NCBI GenBank assembly: GCA_946965045.2 | Contig: OX337231.1 | Span: forward strand, 1,550,001 to 1,614,000 | Length of the DNA stretch: 64,000 nucleotides | From: Epithemia pelagica | Taxonomy: Eukaryota > Bacillariophyta > Bacillariophyceae > Surirellales > Surirellaceae | Reading direction: 5' to 3' | In this document: positions 9,697-19,443 of the stretch, piece after piece | Layout: every line of letters starts with the position of its first letter | Position numbering within the stretch: position 1 is the stretch's first letter | The notes under the pieces: model-generated | Databases searched by the model: none | Seen by the model: only the letters and a program-made list of their open reading frames with translations | Told to the model about the DNA's origin: nothing | Translations under genes and position numbers: made by a program

Positions 9697-10148
9697 ATCG
9701 TTTCTTTATAGCGAGAGCTAATAACTGCTGGGATCGGATTCTTGGGCAAGCTACCCGTAAGGGAGACCAAAGGATGCAATTATGTTCACCCAAATACGTA
9801 CTAGCGCTAAGGTACGGCAACAATCAAATAAGACCGGTAACGAAGAATGCACCCACCTTGACTCAAAATCGTGACTCGAATCCGAAATCGGATTTCGAGA
9901 AAATCGTTCCGAAAAATTTCCGCTCCAAAACGATACCAAACAAAACGCGACGACAACCATGCCGACAATCGATTGGCTAAAGGCTGTTTATGTTGTGCTT
10001 GATCATGGGCGCGTATAATCTCGTTTCTATTCGAAATACAGTTGATGTCGACTGACTTCTATAATATTCGGTTAGATCGCTTGACTAAGTTTTTATTCAG
10101 TTAATATCATTATTACTGAATAAAGATGGGAAGATGATTCGCACACAA
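9697..10148. other. Intergenic region with a small hairpin
   Basis: No gene is seen. An imperfect 25-bp palindrome lies at 9875-9899 (ctcgaatccga / tcggatttcgag, one-base bulge). The region ends at repeat copy B. Confidence 0.45.
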
Positions 10149-10293
10149 AGAGTGAAGAATAATTCGCAGCAAAGATCTAAGATGATGATAGATGATGATT
10201 ACAGAATGGCGAAATCTCTGAGCAGCAACGCTGTAGAATTACTTTTTGCAGATTCCAAAAAAAGGAGGGGGATTTTGGATGTCCGTTCTTTTC
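10149..10293 (+). repeat. Direct repeat copy B after the Crinkler-like gene
   Basis: Second copy of the 7437-7585 repeat in the same orientation, about 2.7 kb downstream. A short frame across it reads SQQRSKMMIDDDYRMAKSL, matching the peptide from copy A, and then degenerates. After the shared ggatgt block it continues ccgttcttttcgat, which resembles 7611-7625 (cattcttttcgac). Copy A therefore looks as if it carries about 40 extra bases there. It is probably the decayed 5' end of a second gene copy. Confidence 0.7.
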
Positions 10294-10485
10294 GATACAT
10301 GTGTATCGTTTCGAACAGTCAGAATTTTTTATGGGGGATAGTCACGAATCGTCGTGGGAAGGTCCGCTGGTGTGACAGGTGACCAACAAAACACGAAAAT
10401 CGCTGGACGAAGTCACATTTTCATTTTTCAGACTCATCTTTCGCGTGTTTGCTTTTGACCATCGTAGAGGAGGAGACGAAATATT

Positions 10486-12240
10486 ATGAAAATGGATATA
10501 CTGGAAGCGTGTTACGGTGAGAGACCTTTGAAGGAATACTTTTGTATGGATATATCAACCAGGCGTTTCTCACGGACGCCAATGTGTGTTTGAATCTTTC
10601 TAGATGTGGACATTCTAAAGCAAGACGAGATGGTCAAACTGTTGTCTCCCTCAACGCAACATGTAGGAGACTTTCAACACGACGATTCATGCGCTGAAGC
10701 ATCAACAAAATGCAGATCATCAGACGATCATGATCCGCTTAATCGATTAAGTGACTTTCCCCGTCTCTTTCAAGGGCTGAGGAAAGCCTTGATTCAATAC
10801 GACAATCACATGTCATCCTGCAGTTTTTCTGACGACAGTACGTCACTCCGTCTACCTCTGTGCGTCCTCTCTGCTGGTTTGGAGATTGCGACAGGCTCGC
10901 CCGTTCACCTGCTCAGACTAGAAATACAAGACTGTTACGAGGATATCGTTTATTGCGTACCCAAGCTTGTTGAAACGGTGTTGTCGTGGAAAGGCGATGA
11001 CGCAATTCGCGAATCTGCGATCACCAGTGCTATATTGGTGCTGTCTCGCGTCGCGGTATTCGTCCCTAACTTTGTCGCAACTTTCGGTGTCTCGCTACTT
11101 CACGGATTTCGTGAGAACGTACCAGCGAGTATCCAGCTAGATGTCGCGTGTACACTTATTGGCCTTTTACGTTCCACCAATGACCCCGAACAGAGACTGA
11201 TAATGCTTCAGCAAATCGACGCACATCACGGTATCATCATTCCTGTTCTGAGCACCGCAGTGACGTCTGGAGAACAAAACCAGGTTTTTAATGCTTTGGA
11301 TGCATTTGTTTTGTTGAGCCAGTCGCCGGCGATACGTCGGAAACTCAGCCGGCGTCGTGGTGTCGTCCTGGCACTAGCGAAGCAACTTGAAAACACGGAC
11401 TCGCGGATCCAAAGGACCACAGTATCACTCTGCAAAATGTATTTTGACGCCAAGCATCGCGACCATTCCAATTTGCTTGAGAAAAACTCGGTGATTGTTA
11501 CTCGTGCTCTCTGTCAACTCATTGAAAACGCAGCCGACACGGCAGTCCTAATGGAGGCTTTGAATGTGGCGATGGTTGCGATCCGTGCAAGCACATTGGA
11601 TTCGTCCTCAAAAGACAGTGTCGCTAGCTCTATGCTGCATATTGCCCGTTGTAGCAAGTCTGACGTGGTTGCAACGGAGGCTACCCTTGCATACATTCAG
11701 TCAGCTTCGAAAGCTGAAAGCAGGCCATGTGTATTGAAAAATGCGCTCGAGTTTCTGGGTAGCTCAGACCAGAAGATTCGGCATGAAGTTCTTTTACTTC
11801 TCAAAGATATCTCGTACTGGAATCCCCGAACGCTCATGCTAGATTCGCTTGGATTCCTAGACAAATTAGCAGTTGTTCTTTTGACGAGTTCAGGTGAAGA
11901 TTGCGCCGAAGCGATGCAAATATGTCGCCAACTCTCTTCGGAGGACGGTATACCGCCACTTCTTTGCATGAACAAGTCGCTTGTATCAGTCATTGTCAAT
12001 CTTGTCACTACCGAGCCCATTGCGAACCGCTCCGCTTATATTAATGGCGTGCACATTGTCATTGCGCTCATGTCGGACGACAGTAACTTGGCTTCTTTTC
12101 TACAGTTTAACCGATTGTTACCTTGGCTGGTTGACCTTGCCAACCGCACATCTGACGAAGACATGAAACAGCAACTTGTCTCTGTGATAATTCGTTTTGC
12201 CGTGCTCAAGTTGGGCGAGATATCCCTTCCAGTGGTGTAA
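10486..12240 (+). CDS. ARM/HEAT-like helical repeat protein
   Basis: Two exons. Exon 1 is a 31-base exon at 10486-10516 (ATGAAAATGGATATACTG...TACG). An 87-bp intron follows (10517-10603, GTGAGA...TTCTAG). Exon 2 is 10604-12240, and the join reads TAC-GAT-GTG-GAC in frame. The 555-residue product is almost all alpha-helical with repeated leucine-rich pairs of helices of armadillo/HEAT type (for example around DAFVLLSQSPAIRRKLSR and ALEFLGSSDQKIRHEVLLLL). There is no signal peptide or membrane segment. It is a probable protein-interaction scaffold; no finer assignment is possible. The mini-exon solves the otherwise non-ATG start of the long frame. Confidence 0.72.
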
Positions 12241-12312
12241 AGAGACAGGGATAAGGAAAAGTGTTCATAGAACGAATAACAAGCCACGAGGCATTATAGT
12301 ACGATCAGAGCG

Positions 12313-14535
12313 TTAATGCCCTAGACTTGCTCCTAGTGGTGTAAGTTTCATGTGTCCCGTACATCCAGTGCCTTTAACAATCTCGTTGAAATATGGTGTT
12401 TCACAGAAGTCCATGTCTTCAACGTGCTCGTGATACGAAGCAGGACGTAGGTCATAGGGAATAGGCAAATGAATCAGATTGGGCTGCTGTTCTGTTTGCG
12501 GAGAAGGACACGAGCAACGTGCAGGGTTCCAGCAGTACAACCGATCCGACTTTGACTTGCGCTGTAAGCGGCTGCAAAAGAGAACCCCGAGTTCAAAGTT
12601 CGTGAAGGCTACGGTGTTCTTTCGTCCGTGTGCGATACCAGTGGCATTCTCGATTCCTTGAGTACCTCGAGACAGACACGCGCTGGTTAGTAAGAACCAG
12701 GGAAAGTATTCCTCGCTCTTTCCCATTCCAAAGTCTTTTTGGATTCTATACCGCTTTCCGCCAAACAGACGGGCGACGCTCTTAATGTGTGGAATATGTG
12801 TACGAACCATTTGTAGAGGCGAACTTGGTTCAAACATGACCATTCGAGAGAGACAGTCAATGTGAACCGAGTTAAAGGTTTCAGATGACATGAAGAGGTA
12901 CCCCTCGTTGACCCCCTCCGATCGTCGTGGTCTACCTGTTTCTCCTCTTCTTGCTGTTTCACTTTGAAGAAACCCAGTCTGAACTACGACGCTGTTGGGG
13001 GAAGTGCTTCGAGTAGCGCCCTTCTCACTGTTGGCCATGGAAACTGCACGTACAAAGTCATCTGTTGGCCAAACAATATCCAATCGGTCTAGGCTGCTAG
13101 TATTAGCGTCATCGGCATCCTCTTCATCTGTACTCTGCTCTCCGAGAAACGAAGTGACAACCACTGACATGTCCTTGGGAGTCCATTCACCACCCACGCT
13201 AGTGGGTTGAATAATCAGTCGATCTTGGTCGGAAAGAATACTTGACGGCAGCCATGGGCGTAGGGAAGGTAATGTCTTGGATGTTTCGTCCTGGTCGTGG
13301 TGCTTCATCAAACACTCCAAGACGTGGGACACAAATTGACGCCCGTAACGAAAGGCCGATTTTTCTTGTAAGCTAGAAGTACTCATGTGGTCACCAGGGA
13401 CATGGGGAACTAAGAAAACCTGGCATTTGGAAAAATCAAACCCGGACGCGAGATCTTGACAAGATTTTTTCCATCCAAGATACTTTTTTCCAAATCCAAG
13501 GGGTGTAAGTCGGCCGGATGGGGCAGCCCAAGTTTGACAGTCCATTACATGGCCCAAGATTCGACCAGGGTTGCAATTTTCTCCCAAGCGGTCCCACAAA
13601 GGATTGTTTCCAGTGCTCGTTTGTAAGGGTGCAACCCGTTGCAGCCAAGTTGCGTCGGTAGTACAAGGCGATGTCAGGTTGGCAGTCGACACCAGCACCA
13701 CAATTGATCCAGACTTTTCGAAAAGAAGCATGAACTTTGGGTGGTGCACTCCTTTTTTGAATTTTCGCTTTTGGACGATTTCATCGCAGACGGATCCATC
13801 GGTATTGACCACAGTGGAAGGAAGCTCTGAGGGTGGGATCCAATAGCTCTTGATCTCCGTGAAATAAACGTGAGAGGGAAACGAGGTGATTCTATCGAAA
13901 CAGTGCTTTTCCCCGCAAGGTGACTGTTCGTTTCCCCATAAAGCTGCGTGTTCCTTCGTATCGGATGTTTGTGTGGACACTGAAAAATTGTCCGTGGACT
14001 CTCTGCGTGGCGACAATCCAGCTTTGCATCCGCTATCGATTACGTCATGCTGGTGAGGACTGTCTTCTTCATAGTCACTGTCATTTTCGACCTCTTTTTC
14101 CTCATCATTCCCGACTTTTCTACCATGAAGAACAATTGTTGGGACCGTTGACTTTTCGCTAAAGAGACTGGGAAACTCTTGCTGCAAGGAGTCCTTCTCA
14201 ACTGTGTAGGTTGCAAGGATAGCAGCCTTCAAGTCAAGACTGGCCACCAATGCCGCACGATCAAACAACGGAGGAGCTTCCCTTGCACCGCAGGTACATT
14301 TTCCTTTTGGTGGTTCTTCCTCAAATGCTTCATCGTTGTCGCCGTTGGAAATGGTTCGATTCAAGTAGAAACGATCCGAGTAGAATCGTTGCCCTTGAAC
14401 CTCAATAAAGTCTCCGAAAGTCTGTGCTTCCTTGTGCTTCTGAAAGCGCTTTCTCGCCTCAGTTGCATGGTTGCGTCGAGAATCCCAGGGACGCTCAAAA
14501 CGTGCCCTCTTCCTTGCCGTGTCGGTGTCCGCCAT
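12313..14535 (-). CDS. TDP1: Tyrosyl-DNA phosphodiesterase 1
   Basis: A 740-residue phospholipase-D-superfamily protein. Two HxK motifs are visible: HHPKFML with His265/Lys267, and PHIKSV with His583/Lys585. These match the paired catalytic residues of TDP1. Supporting family motifs are VVLVSTANL after the first motif, LLTSACLSRGTQG after the second and FTNFELGVLFCSR near the end. TDP1 hydrolyses 3'-phosphotyrosyl bonds left by stalled topoisomerase I. The N-terminal 60 residues are basic and may contain a nuclear signal. It is longer than animal TDP1, with acidic insertions (for example EKEVENDSDYEED). In the second block the usual TSANLS Asn is Cys. The start is the ATG at 14535; the extension to 14556 uses TTG. 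It is divergently arranged with the glutaredoxin gene, 267 bp away. Confidence 0.9.
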   Translation of the reverse strand: MADTDTARKRARFERPWDSRRNHATEARKRFQKHKEAQTFGDFIEVQGQRFYSDRFYLNRTISNGDNDEAFEEEPPKGKCTCGAREAPPLFDRAALVASLDLKAAILATYTVEKDSLQQEFPSLFSEKSTVPTIVLHGRKVGNDEEKEVENDSDYEEDSPHQHDVIDSGCKAGLSPRRESTDNFSVSTQTSDTKEHAALWGNEQSPCGEKHCFDRITSFPSHVYFTEIKSYWIPPSELPSTVVNTDGSVCDEIVQKRKFKKGVHHPKFMLLFEKSGSIVVLVSTANLTSPCTTDATWLQRVAPLQTSTGNNPLWDRLGENCNPGRILGHVMDCQTWAAPSGRLTPLGFGKKYLGWKKSCQDLASGFDFSKCQVFLVPHVPGDHMSTSSLQEKSAFRYGRQFVSHVLECLMKHHDQDETSKTLPSLRPWLPSSILSDQDRLIIQPTSVGGEWTPKDMSVVVTSFLGEQSTDEEDADDANTSSLDRLDIVWPTDDFVRAVSMANSEKGATRSTSPNSVVVQTGFLQSETARRGETGRPRRSEGVNEGYLFMSSETFNSVHIDCLSRMVMFEPSSPLQMVRTHIPHIKSVARLFGGKRYRIQKDFGMGKSEEYFPWFLLTSACLSRGTQGIENATGIAHGRKNTVAFTNFELGVLFCSRLQRKSKSDRLYCWNPARCSCPSPQTEQQPNLIHLPIPYDLRPASYHEHVEDMDFCETPYFNEIVKGTGCTGHMKLTPLGASLGH

Positions 14536-14802
14536 CGTCGTTCCCTCTACGCTCAAAACTTGCTTCCAATCTCACACTTCCTTGCACGCATGCCGGAACA
14601 AGATGAGGCGGGAAACGCGTCCGCCAGCTACATGCCTGTGCGTGTCCGAGGATGTGTATCCATTTCAGTTCTGCAATAGAGTTGGGGCTTTGAGTTTCCG
14701 ATGTCGACAATGATGACGACACGATTCCGTCATTCTCATTTTTCTCGTGGGTTCGGCTCCTTCCTCCTTGAATACAATTTGCAACATCGCCCAAACACAA
14801 CC

Positions 14803-15357
14803 ATGAAATTGTTGATTCTTATCTCTATCTCTGCTATATTTCTTGTCCGCGGGTTCCACGTTGCCGCACATCAACCCACCAGACCAGGCACTGCGCTTCC
14901 TGCTTCGGGAAATGGGGACAATTTCTTGGATCAGCTCGCCAAAGGCATTGGTCTTGATTTTGGCAAGAATCCCTTTGTGGAAGGAAAGAAGGCACTGGTC
15001 AAGAGTCAAGCGGGTGACTACGATGCAGCGGCGGTTCGCGCCAAGCTAGACGAGAACATTCGTCAAAATTCCGTCGCTATGCTAAGTTTCACAACGTGTC
15101 CCTTTTGTTTAAAGGCCAAGGATGTCTTGAATCGAGCTGGGGCCAACTACAAGGTCATAGAATTGGATACTATCGGAAAAGAGGGATATGCATTCCGCGC
15201 CGAACTTGCCGAGATGACAGACCGGACAACAGTCCCAGCCATTTGGATCGGTGGAGAGTTTGTGGGAGGCTGCAATGACGGACCAAAGGGTGGGGTCGTT
15301 ACCCTCCAGCAAAGTGGGCAGCTTCAACAGCTTTTGCAACAAGCTGGTGCACTATAA
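14803..15357 (+). CDS. Plastid-type glutaredoxin
   Basis: 184 residues. The C-terminal 100 residues are a glutaredoxin domain: active site CPFC (Cys99 and Cys102), the cis-Pro TVPAIWIGG loop and the GGCNDGPKGG glutathione-binding stretch. This is the classical dithiol class that uses glutathione to reduce disulfides and glutathionylated proteins. The N-terminus is a hydrophobic signal peptide ending LVRGFHVAA. A Phe right after the predicted cleavage site fits the ASAFAP-type bipartite presequence of diatom plastid proteins. The start is the ATG in ACAACCATGAAA at 14803; an in-frame ATG at 14701 would bury the signal peptide. Confidence 0.88.
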   Translation: MKLLILISISAIFLVRGFHVAAHQPTRPGTALPASGNGDNFLDQLAKGIGLDFGKNPFVEGKKALVKSQAGDYDAAAVRAKLDENIRQNSVAMLSFTTCPFCLKAKDVLNRAGANYKVIELDTIGKEGYAFRAELAEMTDRTTVPAIWIGGEFVGGCNDGPKGGVVTLQQSGQLQQLLQQAGAL

Positions 15358-15477
15358 ATGTTTTGGAGGTGAACAACGAACAACTGTTGCAAAGCATGAA
15401 TAATTTTTGGGTTAGCTCAAGGACATTGATGTGGTTGCGTCAGTACTGGTTTGTTTTTCTGTAGTCGATTCTGCAAT

Positions 15478-16215
15478 TCATCCAATCCATTTTGCAGCAG
15501 GATTGTTCATTGGTGATTTCATGTAGTTGGGTGACGACAAGTACTTGGCAATGCCCGGTGATGATTCCATCTGAGAAATAAAAGTTCGTACCCACTCCAC
15601 TACAAGATATCCTTTGGTCTCGTTCGATCCCAAGTGCGATTGGATAACTTGTAGTTTGTATAAAAACACATAGAGTTTGACGTCAGCAATCGTTGGTTTG
15701 GACAATGATCCCAGAAGGAAGCCATTTGATTTCACCAACTGAGCCTCAAATCGGGATAATGCGGTTGGTACCTTTGTCTTGTACCAGTTGTACAGCGATT
15801 CAGGCCCTTTGTAGTATGCATGATCGATTATCGCCCATTCCAAATCTGTTAGCTCATCGAGAATGAGATCGTGCAGGTGTTCGGGTGGTGCCCCCATGCA
15901 GTCCCACTTTCGACCAATATATCGCAGAATTGTGTTGCTATGGGACAAACAAACTTCACCATCCATAAAATAGGGAAGATTGGGAAATGCCAGTGGCATG
16001 TTTGATTTCACAGAGAACCAGTTGGCCTTGTACTCCTCACTGTTGTTAGGATCTCCTGCTTCAATTCGGACATCGCAAAATTCCACACCGGCGGCGGCGA
16101 GAGCCAGTCGAATGCTTTGTGCTACACCAAGAGTATTCCAGTATACCACTGTGGGTAACCCATCGACTGGTTTCACTGGGATATCGCTCGCTTCTTTCAC
16201 GACGATAACCTTCAT
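15478..16215 (-). CDS. Glutathione S-transferase, mu/sigma-like
   Basis: 245 residues from the ATG at 16215 (the longer open frame runs into the promoter). The N-terminal thioredoxin-fold half has PTVVYWNTLGVAQSIRLALA, with the catalytic-type Tyr and the GLAQ-like motif of mu/sigma GSTs. LPYFMDGEVCLSHSNTILRY gives the cis-Pro and the glutathione-binding Ser/Asn. The C-terminal half is helical, with the conserved SKPTIADVKLYVFLY capping motif. The length is close to the family norm of about 210-245. It conjugates glutathione to electrophiles in detoxification. A Harbinger transposon begins about 100 bp upstream of the start and may have displaced its promoter. Confidence 0.87.
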   Translation of the reverse strand: MKVIVVKEASDIPVKPVDGLPTVVYWNTLGVAQSIRLALAAAGVEFCDVRIEAGDPNNSEEYKANWFSVKSNMPLAFPNLPYFMDGEVCLSHSNTILRYIGRKWDCMGAPPEHLHDLILDELTDLEWAIIDHAYYKGPESLYNWYKTKVPTALSRFEAQLVKSNGFLLGSLSKPTIADVKLYVFLYKLQVIQSHLGSNETKGYLVVEWVRTFISQMESSPGIAKYLSSPNYMKSPMNNPAAKWIG

Positions 16216-16330
16216 TGTGTTGCATTTGCTGAACTTGTTTGACTTCCAATAAGTTCCAAGAACAGCACTCCTCTGAAAGAAGATCGCAAGTCGCATATGA
16301 TAAAACAATATCTTGAGGGTTGGTCTTATA

Positions 16331-16354
16331 GGAGCGTGATATTTTCTCATATCA
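16331..16354 (+). repeat. Core of the left terminal inverted repeat
   Basis: ggagcgtgatattttctcatatca pairs with the reverse complement of 19420-19443, with two or three mismatches. It is the best-matched part of the transposon's TIRs. Confidence 0.8.
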
Positions 16355-16402
16355 TGTTCTATCACGATTTTGCACACGTGTTCTGACGTAGCAGCATGAT
16401 AA

Positions 16403-16461
16403 GATGATAAGAATGAATATCATGCGCAAATTTTTGACGCATGATATTCATCCTTATCATC
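16403..16461. repeat. Subterminal hairpin inside the transposon
   Basis: Arms gatgataagaatgaatatca(tgcg) at 16403-16426 and the inverted copy at 16438-16461, differing at one base, with an 11-base loop. A related palindrome, aagatgatatcatatcatctt, lies near the right end at 19342-19362. Such subterminal structures often bind transposase. Confidence 0.8.
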
Positions 16462-16517
16462 CTCTCTACCTCTTGTCTTTTTCTTTGCTACCCACCTATC
16501 GTAGAACAAACAGCACC

Positions 16518-17900
16518 ATGGAGAAACCACCTCCACCGGATGGTACAGCACCTCCACCTGTAGCCAAGAAGGCAAAGAAGCAGGTAGAGAAACCCCTTCC
16601 ACCTTTTCTTCAAACACTGAATATTCTCAGCATGCCTGACTACGAAGTTACCTCCACCAGGAAGAAAATAAAGAATGATGACGGAGTGGAGGAAGAGTTG
16701 GAGGTTGCGGAATCAATAATCAAGGGCGACGACAAGTGTCGACTGGAAAAAGAGCTCACTGCTCTACAACTCCGCAAGATTGCAAAGAACCTCGGTGTTA
16801 CCAAAGGGAGTCTTTCCAAGGGACAGTGCTGCTATTGGATCCTACGTTCCAAGGGTGATCAAGGCATCATCCAGCGAGACGCACGAAAGCTCCCCGCCAC
16901 TCATTGTCGTATAATCAATGTATGGTTTCATAGAAACTATGTGGAGGACTTTTTGGCTTTCAATGATGCCAGATCAAGAACTACACAAGAAACTGGGCCT
17001 GGTTCTTCCTACGAACGCTTTTGGAAGTCAGTTGTCAATGCAGTCAATGGTGCGGAGACCACTCCCCAAAAACAACAACAACAATCAAGTTCTAGTCGGG
17101 AAACAATCCTTGTCCGTGAAGAGGATACCCTTGCGGAGCTTCCTGACTCGCAACCTATCGAAGCAGCCGATTCCGAGAGGAGAATTCTTGACTTCGGGTT
17201 GGATGACTCACCTGAGGATCCGTACAAGGACTTGCTCCTCAAAGAAGACATAGAGGAGAACAACACTTACAATGGCCACATCACGGATGCAAAGCAAGAA
17301 GGAATGGTACCTACCATTGAAAACTGTGTAAAGATCACAAGCAGCGATGTTACGATGCTTTTCAAGGCCTTGTTGAACATCAGGAAATTGATCTCTACTG
17401 CGATGAAAGCCAGTGGATCACACGACAGTGATCCAATGGCTTTTGTTGATCAGGCTTTGTATAAGGCGACTACCAAAGTGCACCGCTTTGTGGCCTTCTA
17501 CTTTTTCTCTAGGGCTGAGATGGTCCAAGGTTTTGCCCATACATTCACCACTTCGCTGCCAGAGAGTCTTCGAGCCGAGAGTACACGGTCACTTGGAACA
17601 ATCTCTTCGACAGGCAAGTCAGGCAAGAAGAGTCGTTCCTCCACACCCAATTCCCAGACAACTAAGTCTTTGGAAGGAACAACTGCTGTTGCCATGCAGC
17701 AATCAGTAAAAGTAGCCATGGACCAGATGACGACTGAATCGCTTCAACGACAGTATGAACAGGTCCAGCGTCTCATGGTTGCGGCAGAGGGACGTATGAA
17801 ACGCAAATTTGCCAAAAAGTTGGAGAAGCTAGCGGAGAAGCTAGATTTACCAGCAGATTCGGAATCCTCTTCTTCCACCTCTTCCAAGGAATCAAATTAG
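16518..17900 (+). CDS. Harbinger accessory (ORF1-type) protein
   Basis: 460 residues from the ATG in GCACCATGGAG at 16518; upstream in-frame ATGs fall in the subterminal hairpin. A Pro/Lys-rich N-terminus is followed by TALQLRKIAKNLGVTKGSLS, which looks like a SAP/helix-turn-helix-type DNA-binding segment. Next comes RIINVWFHRNYVEDFLAFND...FWKSVVNAVN, which I take to be the family's conserved core. The C-terminus is helical and basic (MKRKFAKKLEKLAEKLDL). PIF/Harbinger elements need such a second protein for nuclear import and DNA recruitment of the transposase. It faces the transposase gene, with only 70 bp between the stops. No classical Myb/SANT repeat is obvious, so the role is inferred from position. 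Confidence 0.72.
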   Translation: MEKPPPPDGTAPPPVAKKAKKQVEKPLPPFLQTLNILSMPDYEVTSTRKKIKNDDGVEEELEVAESIIKGDDKCRLEKELTALQLRKIAKNLGVTKGSLSKGQCCYWILRSKGDQGIIQRDARKLPATHCRIINVWFHRNYVEDFLAFNDARSRTTQETGPGSSYERFWKSVVNAVNGAETTPQKQQQQSSSSRETILVREEDTLAELPDSQPIEAADSERRILDFGLDDSPEDPYKDLLLKEDIEENNTYNGHITDAKQEGMVPTIENCVKITSSDVTMLFKALLNIRKLISTAMKASGSHDSDPMAFVDQALYKATTKVHRFVAFYFFSRAEMVQGFAHTFTTSLPESLRAESTRSLGTISSTGKSGKKSRSSTPNSQTTKSLEGTTAVAMQQSVKVAMDQMTTESLQRQYEQVQRLMVAAEGRMKRKFAKKLEKLAEKLDLPADSESSSSTSSKESN

Positions 17901-17970
17901 TAACATCTGTAATGTCCAAAATGTCTCTCTATATTAATATCCTTCTTTATTACTTCAATTCCTGGTAGTC

Positions 17971-19266
17971 TCAATTCTGGTGGCTTTGTGTGGGACGAAC
18001 AAGGCCTCGTTGTTCAATTCGTGAAGCCATTTGATGTCGTACAGTGGAATGTGACCTGTTTAGACGACGATTACGACGGAGAAACCCTTGGTCATCATAC
18101 AGCAACACATTTCCACTCACATCTACAGGTTGTGATGGCAAAAAAGTGCTGTTGTCTTGATTATGAAGAGCTTCGGTTCGATGCATATTTTGCAAAGACT
18201 CACCTTGATCGAGTTGGCATTGGACAACAAAATTGTGTAGCCGTGCAATGGCCATAACATATACTGGGAGCCAACGTGTTACTTGACTGGGACGTTGTAG
18301 ATAGCGCCACTTCATTTGCATAAGCCCAAAGGCCATCTCTACTCGAATGCGCAACTGGGAAGCAAAGTAATTAAAATTATCAAAAAAGGGCTCCGTATGA
18401 TTTACCCCGTAGTAGATTGGAGTTACATGCTCCGAAGGGTCGTAGGCAGCGTCCCCAATGACGCAATAGCCCGGAGGTAGGTTGTCCACCATCGAAGCAA
18501 GGTCACATTCGTAGAATGCTACCCTGTCATTCATGTTGCCAGGGCCAACAATAGCAAAATATAGAAATTTTCCATTGTGGTCACATGCTGCCTGGATGTT
18601 GAATCCAAATTTGCAGTAGTGACCGGAGTAAAACTGGCGTTGGTTACCCACGAGTCTCTTACTGGGCATATTTGTGTGAAGGAGATACCCATCTATCACT
18701 GCCACACAATTGATGATTGCTTGACCAAACGAGATGGATTCGAACCCAATAGCTGCTTCTTCGCATTCTCTTTCGGTACTTGGGAATTTAATAGCAAGAG
18801 CAGGACAATTAACGATTGTTTCAGCAACCTCATGCAATATTTGATAGCAGTAAGATTTTGAAATCCCCATGCTTTGCCTTATGTCGTGAACTGCACCACC
18901 ACCCAAGTATTGTAATGTAGAATAGAGCTTAACTTCAGACTCAATATGTCCCCCACGGAGATCACCCATCTCCTGGTTTTTGCGTAGATCTTCCTTAAGT
19001 AGATCATGAAGCAGGAAGAAAGCATCCATGGGCATTCTGATGCACTTGATGAAGTCGGCCTGGTTGTTGCCAATGTTGTCCGCCTTGAACGTTTCCCAAT
19101 TGACTCTTTTCAATGGGGTGCTCTTCTCGCGAGACTCGGGTTGATTTCGGGTGGCTTCTTCTTGTTTGTTCTGCATTGATAACAGAACTGGCATTAGAGA
19201 AGCAACTGCTAACACCATTTGCCTTTGGCGATTGAAGTTTTCTTCACCAAGGTTGTTTCTCTCCAT
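17971..19266 (-). CDS. PIF/Harbinger DDE transposase
   Basis: 431 residues from the ATG at 19266. The DDE_Tnp_4 core is complete: first Asp in CVAVIDGYLLHT, second Asp in YCVIGDAAYDPSEH and Glu in LRIRVEMAFGLMQMKW. Between them are KFGFNIQAACDHNGKFLY and the ND of GPGNMNDR, both typical. The region before it contains SMGISKSYCYQILHEVAETI, a helix-turn-helix-like stretch. There are no stops or frameshifts, so the enzyme may be active or recently active. It cuts and rejoins element ends at 3-bp targets. It lies convergent to the accessory ORF inside matching TIRs. Confidence 0.92.
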   Translation of the reverse strand: MERNNLGEENFNRQRQMVLAVASLMPVLLSMQNKQEEATRNQPESREKSTPLKRVNWETFKADNIGNNQADFIKCIRMPMDAFFLLHDLLKEDLRKNQEMGDLRGGHIESEVKLYSTLQYLGGGAVHDIRQSMGISKSYCYQILHEVAETIVNCPALAIKFPSTERECEEAAIGFESISFGQAIINCVAVIDGYLLHTNMPSKRLVGNQRQFYSGHYCKFGFNIQAACDHNGKFLYFAIVGPGNMNDRVAFYECDLASMVDNLPPGYCVIGDAAYDPSEHVTPIYYGVNHTEPFFDNFNYFASQLRIRVEMAFGLMQMKWRYLQRPSQVTRWLPVYVMAIARLHNFVVQCQLDQGESLQNMHRTEALHNQDNSTFLPSQPVDVSGNVLLYDDQGFLRRNRRLNRSHSTVRHQMASRIEQRGLVRPTQSHQN

Positions 19267-19419
19267 CTTTTTGTTTCGTTGCTGTTTTGATTTGGACGAG
19301 ATGAATGAGAGTTGGGGGCTAGAACTAGAGGAGGGGATGATAAGATGATATCATATCATCTTGATAAGAACCAAATTTTATCATACTAGAAGGTGCGACA
19401 TGGAGAATGTCCGTCAGCG

Positions 19420-19443
19420 TGATATGAGATGATATCACGCTCC
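19420..19443 (-). repeat. Core of the right terminal inverted repeat
   Basis: tgatatgagatgatatcacgctcc is the inverted partner of 16331-16354. The match continues outward as aataagaccgaacc against the left end's ggttggtcttat. Confidence 0.8.

Noticed and set aside
9875-9899. tRNA-like GACTCGAATCC stretch
   Set aside because: It is part of a small imperfect palindrome, and no cloverleaf arms can be drawn around it.
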